Source: Boswellia sacra (taxonomy: Eukaryota; Streptophyta; Magnoliopsida; Sapindales; Burseraceae). Taken from it: a stretch of DNA of 64,000 nt. The stretch lies in NCBI GenBank assembly GCA_013180625.2, contig SNVD02013763.1, positions 21,017 to 85,016 of the forward strand, in the 5' to 3' direction. A program made the translations under genes and the position numbers. Numbering within the stretch: the first letter of the stretch is position 1; every line of letters starts with the position of its first letter. The notes below the pieces were generated by a model. That model saw nothing but the letters and a program-made list of their open reading frames with translations. It searched no databases and was not told the origin of the DNA. Shown here piece after piece: positions 54,676-64,000 of this stretch.

Positions 54676-55324
54676 TAGAGATGGCAATTTTCCTGGTTGG
54701 GTAAGGTACCCATATTTTACCCGCACCGCTCGGCTGCGAAAAAACCTGGATTTCTGGTGATCAAGCCCGAGCAGCGTTGCTAATGGCACACAAGTCCGGA
54801 TGCGGTGCAGGGTAGTATTTCTAAGGAAATCCAATCCTCGACCTGCAACCAAAGAGCCTAGCCCTTTTATAGTTTTATAAATAAAAATACATTACATGCG
54901 AGGCTCGAACATGACTTATAGGTCGGATTTAAGCTGTCTACCACTATGACTACGTGACTTTTTGGCTTTCATGATTAAAAATAACTTTAATTAATGAATT
55001 CGTTTGTATATTTAATTAAAACTAACATCTTCGACAGAGTTGTAAGGCTTTACCGCCACTTCTACCAGTCGTGCACTCAAGAACTTTTCAACAATATTAT
55101 ATTATTTATCCAATTTTAAGGTTTTAAAATTAAAAAAATAAAAACGAACAAAATTTGGGAATTTTTTTAGGGTGTCGGTGTTACATTTCAAAAATCATAA
55201 TTACCCGCATCCCAAAAAACTCAAAAAATCTGAAGATTTTGCAGGGATCAGAGGAAAGTTTTTTTGTCCGATACCGATGCAAAAATGCCCAACCCGCACC
55301 TGCATCCAAATTTTGCGGTCCCTA
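54676..55324. mobile_element. hAT-type MITE
   Basis: Ends TAGAGATGGCAATTTTCC and ..AAATTTTGCGGTCCCTA are imperfect inverted repeats, the same end type as the element at 48888. Flanks GCTGCTGG and GCTGTTGG (54668-54675, 55325-55332) match at 7 of 8 bases. 649 bp, non-coding, with a tRNA-like segment inside. Confidence 0.75.
54886..54962 (-). mobile_element. Possible tRNA-derived SINE head
   Basis: The minus strand reads TAGTCATAGTGG (A-box-like) and, about 30 bases on, TGTTCGAGCCTC (B-box-like), as in pol III promoters. A T-rich run follows. The cloverleaf is not complete, so it is not a tRNA gene. It lies within the hAT MITE at 54676-55324. Confidence 0.4.
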
Positions 55325-56957
55325 GCTGTTGGTGAGGGAAGATGGTGAGATGCTTTCTATGAGATGCTTTTAGAAACGTAGATGGTGATTCGATTAATTG
55401 AAGGTGGAATTTGATTTTTAATTGTTTAATATTTTATTGTATATTATTATATTTTTATTAATATGACAAACGAGGGTAGATAGGGATTTACTATTTTGAG
55501 GTTGTCAGGTCAGCTTTTCAGCAGATTTTAAGGGGCAAAAGGCAATTTCAGATACAACAGGAATGATCTTTTTTCTTAATGAATAATAAATAGAAAAATT
55601 ATTTATTTAAAAGTTAAAAATATATTGATGATAATAAATAAATAATTTAAAATTATAATAAATAAATTTATAATTAAAAATATAAATTATGACATGTTTC
55701 TTAATTTTTAATTACAAAATTTGATGATTTATATTCCATGTTATGTTAAATAAATTTATTTAAAGTTAATGTCATCAATTGTTGCATTGCCCAGGTGGTT
55801 TATAAGTTAGATTTTAGCCAAGAGATCACAGGTTCGAGCTAGTTAATTGTAATAGATTTTTCTTATTTAACATTCAACAGAAAAAATATTTGAATACCCT
55901 TTCACCGTTACGTATTCTTTAACGGAAGTGTTAGAGTGAGGGCTAAACATCACTTTTCAAACAACGGGGTTAAGATTGTTCTTTAACAAAAACCTTGGGG
56001 GTGTCACAGTTTTTAACTCATTAAACTAGCATAAACATTTGGCAATGGAATTTTTATTGGCATTTTTTGGCTAAATATCGTTCTCTCTTCAAAAATCTCT
56101 CCCATTAACTTGTAGATCAGCCGAAGATGATCATGATGGTACTGGTTATGTCATTGGACTTCCACCAAACATGGCGACCATTCTTATTGACTACAATTTT
56201 TCGGTCACCTCCACCACTAGTTTTTTTTTATAAATAAAAACGTTAATTATATATATATATATAAATATTTATTGTCATTTAAAATTTTATATTTTTATTT
56301 AATAACATTAAAAACAATAAAAAGGATACTTTTGAAACAAAAAATTGTCACTGGATTGGACGTATACAATTCATATTTAACCGAAAAATTTTCACTTTTT
56401 CAAGTAAGTGATAAATCACTTCAATTAAGTGATAAGTTTAGAAAACAAAAAAAAAAGAGAAAAAATCACTATGTCTTAAGTCTTTTAAGATTTAAGTAAA
56501 AGTGGGGGAAAACAAACAACCCCTTAGTGTAGGGGTAGAATAATTAAATGTAATAGACTAGTAATGCAGGTTTATTAACATAGTAGGTTTCCAATATACT
56601 TATATTTTTCTTCTTCGACATTTCATTATTGATAGAAATAACTTCAGTTTGTATAATCCATAGTGTATTTAGATTTTAGAAGATGAATTTGCTTGGTAAA
56701 TTGGTCATTTTGAAGTGTCTATTATTAAATATTGTTTGAAAAATTAATTTCATATGATGATGACTTAGTTTAGTATTTTTTACTTTTAATGTTAATTGAA
56801 TAGATGTTTTGTTGTTCTCACTATAATAAGGGAGAATCCCACTCAAGAAATGCCTGAAAAACGAATCCAATTTCAAAAACTGACTATAAGACCTGACTTA
56901 ACACATGCATGTGGTAGACGCCTATAATGGAAGACACATATGCATGATGGAAAGTAG
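55325..56957. other. AT-rich intergenic DNA with one SINE candidate
   Basis: Near 55787-55842 the + strand has TTGCCCAGGTGG (A-box-like) and GGTTCGAGCT (B-box-like) about 40 bases apart, followed by a T-rich tail at 55857. This resembles a tRNA-derived SINE. An (AT)n run lies at 56248-56264. Nothing codes between 55325 and 56957. Confidence 0.4.
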
Positions 56958-57255
56958 TAGATGTCTTCCATTATACATGATCATAACCATGAGCTTAATA
57001 CTCCAAGGATGGCTCAAAACTTTGGAACCAAAAGAATAACGAAGCCACATATTCAAAGGAAATTAGAATTGAATGATAAAGTTGGGATTAGGTTGAATAA
57101 GAATTTTAAATTTTTTATGGTTGAAGTCGATGGACATGGGAATGTCGTTTTTAGAGAAAGATTGTGGAAATTATTTGGATAAAATAAGATGTTACGACTT
57201 GGGGATGGTGATGCTTTTGCAATAAAAAATACTTTCTAAAAATGCAAGGTGAGAA

Positions 57256-57299
<44 letters not shown>

Positions 57300-57992
57300 G
57301 GAATTGGATGAGGAAGGTCGATTGAAGAATGTTCTATGGGTAGAAGCAAGGAGTAGAGTAGCATATACAAAGTTTGGTTATATTTTTATTTGATACGACA
57401 TTTTTAACAAATAAATATGATATGCCATTTGCTTCCTTTATTAGGGTTAATCATCATAGACAATCTATACTATTAGGGTGTGGGTTGATCTCGAATGAAG
57501 ATATTGAGATATGTTTGGCTTTTTCAATATTGGCTTACATGTATGGTTGGTTGAGCTCCAAATTCCATAGTCACTGATTAGGACAAAGCTATGCAAAAGG
57601 CAATTGATATTTTCTTTTTCCAAATGCATGAACATAAATGGTACTTATGGCATATAATGAAGAAACTGCTTGAGAAATTGAAGGGTTATAAGTTATATGA
57701 ATCCATTACATTTACACTTCAAAATATGGTGTATGATTCATTAATGCATGATGAGTTTGAAGAATGCTGGAATGGATTCATTGAAAAATATAATATTTGT
57801 AATAATAATTAGTTAATGAAAGGCAAAGTTGGTTGCCAACATTTTTAAGGGATAATTTTTATACAAGAATGTCTATTACTCAATGCACTGATAGAATGCA
57901 TGCATTCTTTGATGGATATTAATTAAAAAACTACCTTAAAGAACAATATGAGAATGCTCTATTAAATAAGGTAGAAAGGAGAGACAAGCATA
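56958..57992 (+). pseudogene. FAR1/FHY3-family (MULE-derived) pseudogene, interrupted by copia copy 2
   Basis: Fragments in order: HDHNHELNTPRMA (end of the FAR1 DNA-binding domain, about 56973-57010), a linker with RLGDGDAFAI, EEGRLKNVLWVEARSRVAYT (57310-57370), then the MULE transposase-like core FDTTFLTNKYDMPFASFI and NHHRQSILLGCGLISNEDI (57380-57510), TD-stop-DKAMQKAIDIF (57573-57605), WHIMKKLLEKLKGYKLYES and MVYDSLMHDEFEECWNGFIE (to 57790), and degenerate MHAFFDGY and EQYENALLNKVERRDKH up to 57990. FAR1 proteins are transcription factors of far-red signalling derived from Mutator transposases. Stops (for example TAG for Gln between the D residues of TDQD), frameshifts and an (AT)n expansion at 57258-57293 kill it. 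It is cut at 57992. Confidence 0.85.
57258..57293 (+). repeat. (AT)n microsatellite inside the FAR1-like pseudogene
   Basis: About 18 AT units lie between the LKMQ-type and DEEGRLKNV-type segments, within what was coding sequence. Confidence 0.85.
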
Positions 57993-59682
57993 TGTTAGCC
58001 CTAAGGCTACATGATAATTTTGATGATAACAATACACATTGATTCATTGTGATTTACTAACATGTTTATTTATGTGCAAGAGTAATATCATTGAAATAAT
58101 TTTAAAATCAAGAAAAGGCTTATTAAAATGAAGTGTTGAAGCTAAGGAGAAGACTACATGTTAAAGGCACCAAAGTTTAAGAACAAGGTTTGACTCAAGG
58201 AATGTGACACATGAGCAATGTTCAATCAATTAGTCATATATATCCCTATAGATATCCAAATGATGTGGTTCTTGAGCCTTTGGAAAGCTTACTCAATTTA
58301 TAACATTTCATATGTTTTAAAGAAATTCAAATTTCAAGTGAAAGATTGTCCAAATCATCATGCAAATTGAAAGACAAATGGAAGTAGCTGACATGAGCAC
58401 CGAATACTCCTTTAGGCATATCATGAGGTAAAAATATCAAAATGACTTGATTCTTGTGGCATTGGAAAGAGGACTTAATGAGGCACATTTCATATGTTCT
58501 GAAGAAATTCAAATTCTTAATGGAAGGTCGACATAATTGACATGCAATTCGGTAGACTGACATAGAGAAGAAAAATCAACTCAAATGAGCACCGAATGAG
58601 TTTTTGTCCATATCTTGAGCTAGAGATATCCAAATGACTTGATTTTTGTGGCATTTCAATGGAGCACATTTCATATTCTCTGAAAAAATTTAAATTTCAA
58701 ATGGAAGGCCGACATAATACACATGCAAGTCGGTGGACTGACACAAGGAAGAAAAATCAAGTCACATGAGCACCAAATGGTGTTTTGGCCATATCTTAAG
58801 CTACAAATATCCAAATGACTTGGTTCTTGATGCGTTGGAAAGCTTATTGAATTGTGCATATCTTTTATGTTTTGTAGATTTTCAAATTTCAAACAAAATA
58901 TTGACAAAAATGGCAGACAAGATTACAGGTTTTATGGTAGGCAGAAAATTTGGAGTTAGTGTCTTCACTTGATTAAGTTCTTCCCATTTGCCTATAAAAG
59001 AAGCCCTTGTCCCATACATTCAACAAGCATTTATCAAGCAAAAAACAAGAGAAATATCAAGTCTAGAGAGCTTTTATATTCTTTATCTACTCTTTGAAGA
59101 GAGTTGTACTTCTGTTGTAAAAATTTTCTTTGTTCTTGTATTGTGGTGAGAGTGAGATCTTCTTATAAAGGATAAAAGTTATCCTTGAGAGAACTCTTTC
59201 CTTGGTGAGTTTGTTCATCAAAAAGAACTCTTGGTGTGGTGTTATCAAGAGTTGAAGGAAGTTGCCTTGGTGAGGTTGTTCATCAAGAAGAACTATTGGT
59301 GTGGTGTTATCAAGAGTTGAAGGAAAAAGTCTTGGTGAGGTTGCTCATCAAGCAAGTTGTAAAGATTTCTACAACTTAGTGGAAAGCCTAGCTTGTGGAG
59401 CTAGGAGCCCGTGGACGTAGGCAAGGTTTGCCGAACCACGTACATCAAGTTTTCACTCTCTCTATCCCTATCCTCTTTACATTTACTTGCACTTGTGATT
59501 GTTCCTTATTGCCATTCTCTTGATTGCATTCTATTTTTAACTTCTTCACTTTTGTTCTTAAAGAAAGATTTAAATAATTTTGATCTTTCAAGAAAAGTTT
59601 TCTAAATCCGTTTTTATAAATAAACACCCAATTCACCCCCCCACCCACCCCCCCCTCTTGGGTTGCCATACCTGGGTCAACA
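57993..59682 (+). repeat. 5' LTR of copia copy 2
   Basis: 1690 bp from TGTTAGCCC to ..CCTGGGTCAACA. It contains the ~190-bp repeats (58230-58930) and two to three 65-bp units (59205-59355), fewer than copy 1. A C-rich run at 59636-59656 lies near its 3' end. Confidence 0.9.
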
Positions 59683-59684
59683 AG

Positions 59685-59696
59685 TGGTATCAGAGC
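59685..59696 (+). other. Primer binding site of copia copy 2
   Basis: TGGTATCAGAGC, two bases after the LTR, complementary to initiator tRNA-Met. Confidence 0.92.
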
Positions 59697-59737
59697 AAGG
59701 TTGCTCAATTTTTTAAATTTTAATCGATTTTTGAGCT

Positions 59738-61067
59738 TTGGCAGCTTTTAATTCAACTTCATATATTGAGGGACTTTCTATTTCTAGATCTCCATTGTTT
59801 AATGGAAATGATTACTCTTATTGGAAAACTAGAATGAGTATTTTTTTGAAATCTTTTGATTATGATTTTTGGTCTATTGTTTTGGAAGGACCTTTTGTTC
59901 CTACCAAAATTGAAAATGGGGAATGCATGCTTAAAGAACCTAAAGAGTTTAGTGAAGATGAGAAAAAGAAATTGAGTTTGAATGCTAAAGCTATGAATAT
60001 GTTATATTGTGCTCTAGATAGAAATGAGTTTAATAGAATATCTACTTGTTCTATGGCACAAGTAATATGGCACACACTTGAAGTAACTCATGAAGGAACT
60101 AGTCAAGTTAAAGAATCCAAAATTAGTATACTGGTTCATAGTTATGAGCTTTTAAGATGAAATCGGATGAATCAATTTCTGAAATGTTTACTAGATTTAC
60201 GGATATTATTAATAGTTTGAAATCTCTTGGTAAATCTTATTCTAATGTTGAAATGGTGAGAAAGATTCTTAGGTGTCTACCAAAATCTTGGGAGCCAAAG
60301 GTGACGGCTATTCAAGAAGCAAAGGACCTCACCAAACTACCAGTAGAAAAACTTATGGGTTCTCTCATGACTCATGAAATCACCTAGAAGGAGAATGAAG
60401 AAGATTTCAAGAAAAAGAAAAATATCGCTTTCAAATCTTCAACAAAAGAAGATGATGAGTTTGATGATGAAAGAGATGATGAAGATCTTACATTCATCAC
60501 AAGAAAGCTAAAAAGGATGATTAGAAGAAACCAAGGATTCAAGAAGAATTCTAGAAGGGAGTATAAAGGGCAAAGCTCAAAGCAAGATAAGAAAAATGAT
60601 CAAGTCATTTGCTATAAGTGCAAGAAACCAGGACATGTAAAGATGGATTGTCCTTACTTCAAGAGTCAAAACAAGAAATCCAAAGCAATGAAAGCAAAAA
60701 TTGGGATGATAGTGAAGCTATCTCCACCGAAGAAGAAGATTGCGAAGTGGCAAACATGTGCTTCATGGCTTTAAGTGAAGATGAGGTAAGTATTCTAAAC
60801 TATGATCCTAAACTTTCATATGATGAATTACTCGAAGCATTCCAAAATTTACATGTGCAAGTTGATAAGCAAAATTCAAAAATCAATGCTTTCAAAAAGA
60901 AGTCAAAAATCATGTTATCTCAATTAGAAGAGTTGGTAGAAATAAATGAAGCTTTAGAAAATGAAAATAAAATTTTAAAGCAAAAAGATTTTGAAAGTTT
61001 GGAAAGTCAAATACATTTATTAAACAAAAGGATTTTGATAAATTGGAGAAACAAAATGCTATTTTGA
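59738..61067 (+). pseudogene. gag: Copia copy 2 gag
   Basis: The start codon has become TTG (59738) where copy 1 has ATG. It continues AAFNSTSYIEGLSISRSPLF, WKTRMSIFLKSFDYDF, then after a frameshift near 60157 the UBN2-like part (ISEMFTRFTDIINSLKSLGK), a TAG at about 60385, a Lys/Asp-rich stretch, an intact CCHC zinc knuckle CYKCKKPGHVKMDC (60610-60651) and a second frameshift into a coiled coil (LSQLEELVEINEALENENKI, about 60913-61010). The knuckle binds the element's RNA in family members. Confidence 0.88.
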
Positions 61068-61089
61068 AAAAGGAAAATAATGACTTAAG

Positions 61090-61883
61090 AAATATTGTTG
61101 ATAGTTTTACAAAAAGCACAAAAAATTTGAATTCTATGTTACAAAACCAAGGTGTGTTTTTGATAAAAGAGGTTTAGGATATAAAACTTATAAAAATCAA
61201 AAGTATTTTAAAAATTATTTTGCTCATGCATCTTCTAGGAATAATCCTAATCATTCATGTACTTATTGTAGAAGAAAAGGACACAAAGTGCATTCTTGCT
61301 ATATTAAGAGAAATCCTAATTTGAAACAAATATGGGTTCCAAAAAGTACCATAACTAACCCCCAAGGACCCAAGAACTTTTGGGTACCAAAAAGTTACTC
61401 CTTGAATGTTGATTGTAGAGACAAAGGAGTGGCAAACACAAGTGATACTTAGATAGTGGATGCTCAAGGCATATGACCGGAGATGCCTCCAAGTTCTCAA
61501 GATTAATCATGAAGAAAGGAGGATATGTGACCTTCGGTGATAATGCCAAAGGAAGAGTAATCGGACATGGTGATATTGGTAACCCTTCTTCACCTATTAT
61601 TAAAGATGTTTTGCTTGTTCATGGTTTAAAACATGATTTGATTAGCATTAGTCAATTGTGTGATAAGGGATATTTTGTTACTTTTGAGCCTAATAGATGT
61701 GTGATTAAGGATGTTAGTAACAATAAGACATTATTTGTTGGTAATAGATGTGGTAATATTTATACAATTGATATTGATGTTAATGATCATGTAGAAAATT
61801 GTTTCATTGTTAATCATGATGCTTGGTTATGGCATAGAAGGTTAGGTCATGCTAGCATGGACACAATTTCAAAAAATTTCTAA
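61090..61883 (+). pseudogene. pol: Copia copy 2 protease and GAG-pre-integrase
   Basis: After a second CCHC-like segment (CTYCRRKGHKVHSC, about 61258-61300), the aspartic protease motif LDSGCSRHMTGD lies at 61447-61482. The open frame 61473-61883 runs from MTGDASKFSRLIMKKGGYVT to WLWHRRLGHASMDTI, the GAG-pre-integrase domain with the His pair of the integrase zinc finger. A frameshift at about 61850-61885 separates it from the next part. Confidence 0.88.
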
Positions 61884-62544
61884 AAATGATTTAGTTGATG
61901 GTCTTCCAAAAATAAAATTTGAAAAGGATAAGATTTGTGATGCTTGTCAATTTGGAAAACAAGTAAGAACTTCTTTTAAACAAAAGAAATTTATTTCAAC
62001 AAATAAACCTCTACAATTACTTCATTTGGATTTATTTGGACCATCAAGAACTCAAAGCCTTGGTGGAAAGTATTATGTTTTTGTTATTGTGGATGATTAT
62101 TCAAGATTCACTTGGGTATTATTCTTGAAAACTAAAAATGAGGCCATACAAGCTTTTTCAAAATTTGCAAAAAGAGTCCAAAATAAAAAAGGGTATTCTA
62201 TTGTGTCCATTAGGAGTGATCATGGTGGTGAAGTAGACAATGTTGCATTTGAAAATCTTTGTGATGAAAATGGTTTTGAGCATAATTTTTCCTCACCTAG
62301 AACTCCACAACAAAATGGTGTTGTTGAAAGGAAAAATAGGACTAGCCAAGAAATGGCTAGGACCATGTTACTTGAAAATAATTTGCCAAAATATTTTTGG
62401 GCCGAAGCCGTTAATACCGCATGCTTTATAATCAGTAGAGTCCATATTAGAGCTTTAATAAAGAAAACTCCTTATGAACTTTGGAAAGGAAGAAAACCCA
62501 ACATTGGATTTTTTAAAGTTTTTGATGTAAATGTTTTATTTTAA
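61849..62544 (+). pseudogene. pol: Copia copy 2 integrase
   Basis: 231 codons in one frame: the Cys pair of the HHCC finger in KICDACQFGKQ, then the rve core with LLHLDLFGPSRTQSLGG (first D), VSIRSDHGGEVDNVAFE (second D) and SSPRTPQQNGVVERKNR (catalytic E). The DDE triad is therefore kept. The frame ends at TAA 62542 through a frameshift near 62535; homology resumes in another frame with GKFDAKADVGIFVGYSNHSK. Confidence 0.92.
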
Positions 62545-64000
62545 ACACCAAGGATAACCTTGGAAAATTTGATGCAAAAGCCGATGTTGGAATTTTTGTT
62601 GGCTACTCCAACCATAGTAAAGCATATAGAGTTTTAAACAAAAAGACTCTTACTATTGAAGAATCTATGCATGTTGAATTTGATGAAACTAATGTTATTT
62701 CTTCAAAGAATTTAGATTATGATATTGTTGAGGTAGAAAGGCAAATCAAGGAATCAAGGCTTGATGAAAAGAGCCAAGATGAATTACAACTTCAACAAGA
62801 AAAGCTTGAGGAAGTAAATGATTTTTCCCAAGAATTACCAAAGGAATGGAGGTATGGAAAAGCTTACCCTAAAGATCTCATTATTGGTGAACCATCACAA
62901 GGTATGAAAACTAGATCTTCTTTTAAGAACTTTTGTAATCATTTTGCTTTTGTCTCTCAATTTGAACCAAAATCTTTTAAAGAAGCCGAAAATGACGAAA
63001 GTTAGATTTTGGCTATGCAAGAAAAATTGAATCAATTTGAGAGAAATCAAGTTTGGGAATTAGTCCCTAGACCCAAAAATCATTCTATTATAGGCACTAA
63101 ATGGATTTTTAGAAATAAAGTAGATGAAAATGGAACCATTATTAGAAACAAAGCTAGACTTGTTACTCAAGGATACAATCAAGAAGAAGGTATTGATTAT
63201 GAGAAAACCTTTGCACCGGTTGCTAGATTAGAATCAATTAGAATGTTGTGTGCATTTGCATATTATAAAAATTTTACATTATATCAAATGGATGTCAAAA
63301 GTGCATTTTTAAATGGTTACATTTTGGAGGACGTATATGTAGAGCAACCTCTTGGTTTTCAAAATCATGATTTTCCAAACCATGTTTTCAAACTCAAAAA
63401 GGTACTTTATGGCTTGAAACAAGCACCAAAAGCATGGTATGATAGATTGAGCAAATTTCTCATTGATAATGGTTTCGAAATAAAAAAAGTTGATACTACT
63501 CTTTTTGTTAAAACAAAAAATGATAATTTATTAATTGTTCAAATCTATGTTGATGATATTATATTTGGTGCTACTAATGTCTCTATGTGTGAGGAATTTT
63601 CCAAGTGCATACAACAAGAATTTGAAATGATCTTAATGGGAGAATTAAATTTCTTCCTTGGACTTCAAATCAAGCAATCAATAGATGGGATCTTCATTAA
63701 TCAAGCTAAATACATAAGAGATCTTCTCAAGAAGTTTGGCATGGATAATTTAAGGATATATAATACACCTATGGGTACATTAACCAAGCTTGACAAGGAT
63801 GAGAAAGGAAAAGATGTTGAGGTAACAAAATATTGAGGTATGATTGGCTCTCTCTTGTATTTAACTGCTAGTAGACCTGATATTATGTTTAGCGTGTGTA
63901 TGTGTGCTAGATTTCAATCTTGTCCAAAGGAATCTCACCTTAAGGCTGTCAAAAGGATCTTTAGATATCTTCTTGGAACCATAAATCTAGGTCTTTGGTA
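62545..64000 (+). pseudogene. pol: Copia copy 2 reverse transcriptase and start of RNase H
   Basis: 62545-63005: linker after integrase (VGIFVGYSNHSKAYRVLNKK, then MHVEFDETN, TRSSFKNFCNHFAFVS), ended by TAG where Trp is usual in ES-W-ILAMQE. 63009-63836: RVT_2 domain with WELVPRPKNHSIIGTKWIFR, VARLESIRMLCAFA, MDVKSAFLNGYILEDVYVEQ and the catalytic YVDDIIFGA (about 63547-63573). A TGA at 63834-63836 lies in [22 protein letters not shown], after which the frame continues to the window end ([15 protein letters not shown]). Catalytic Asp residues are present, but the stops abolish a full-length protein. Confidence 0.92.

Larger units (their letters stand above)
57993..64000 (+). mobile_element. 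Copia copy 2 (SIRE/Maximus-like), + strand, runs off the window
   Basis: It starts TGTTAGCCCTAAGGCTACAT in the FAR1-like pseudogene; the left flank is GCATA. Order: 5' LTR, PBS, gag, protease, integrase, RT, beginning of RNase H, then the window ends. It belongs to the same family as copy 1. Unlike copy 1 it keeps all pol domains seen so far, but with at least six disabling changes, so it is a defective, formerly autonomous copy. Confidence 0.9.

Noticed and set aside
54886..54962. tRNA gene
   Set aside because: Only A- and B-box-like motifs; the acceptor stem and anticodon arm cannot be folded. SINE head is the better reading.

Overview
This is nuclear DNA of a flowering plant, most likely a eudicot. 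The evidence is plant-type exon fragments (TOPLESS, HUB2-like, ATP-PFK, FAR1), Tat/Ogre-like Ty3/gypsy LTRs, Ty1/copia elements of the SIRE/Maximus type, and hAT-type MITEs. The species cannot be named from sequence alone. I see no intact host gene; almost all of the window is layered transposable elements and the pseudogenes they broke or carried.

Left (1-13344): an antisense plant-mobile-domain (PMD) gene belonging to a Tat-like retroelement is split by a 12.35-kb CACTA transposon (131-12477). Its ends read CACTACAAGAA and TTCTTGTAGTG, and it has palindromic subterminal repeats. It encodes no visible transposase. Instead it carries genomic, intron-containing fragments of at least seven or eight unrelated host genes, all on the + strand and in a row: a PX/EREX-like coiled coil, ATP-phosphofructokinase, a DHHC S-acyltransferase, an ANTH clathrin adaptor, condensin SMC2, a HUB2/BRE1-like ligase, DPH6 diphthine-ammonia ligase and TOPLESS. 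There are also exon-like pieces I cannot name. This is the most remarkable object in the window: a multi-gene Pack-CACTA.

Middle (13345-45976): nested and partly tandem non-autonomous Tat/Ogre-like LTR elements. Five LTR copies (A 15148, B 21369, C 27871, E 40927 truncated, D 44074) share the ending ..TTCACA or ..TCCACA. B is followed by a PBS; A, C and D are preceded by the same AAAGTAGGGGG polypurine tract. Internal regions repeat one plan: cassette repeats, antisense ORFs (an unidentified one and a PMD protein), a one-strand GA-rich tract, short tandem repeats, PPT. The block B to E splits the PMD gene of the A-D unit. A copia element (33998-40398, minus strand, perfect TSD ACCTC) splits the PMD gene of the C-E unit. 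The right end of D abuts a decayed PPR-like gene (about 45977-47115).

Right (47116-64000): AT-rich sequence with several hAT-type MITEs (two nested, with 8-bp target duplications), a MITE with a perfect 20-bp inverted repeat, two possible SINEs and microsatellites. Then comes a FAR1/FHY3-family pseudogene (56958-57992) interrupted by a second, longer + strand copia element (57993 to beyond the window end). That element has recognisable gag, protease, integrase and reverse transcriptase but several stops and frameshifts.

The parts do not form a pathway. The order of insertion can be read: host gene, then Tat element, then another Tat block, then copia; and separately Tat element, then CACTA.
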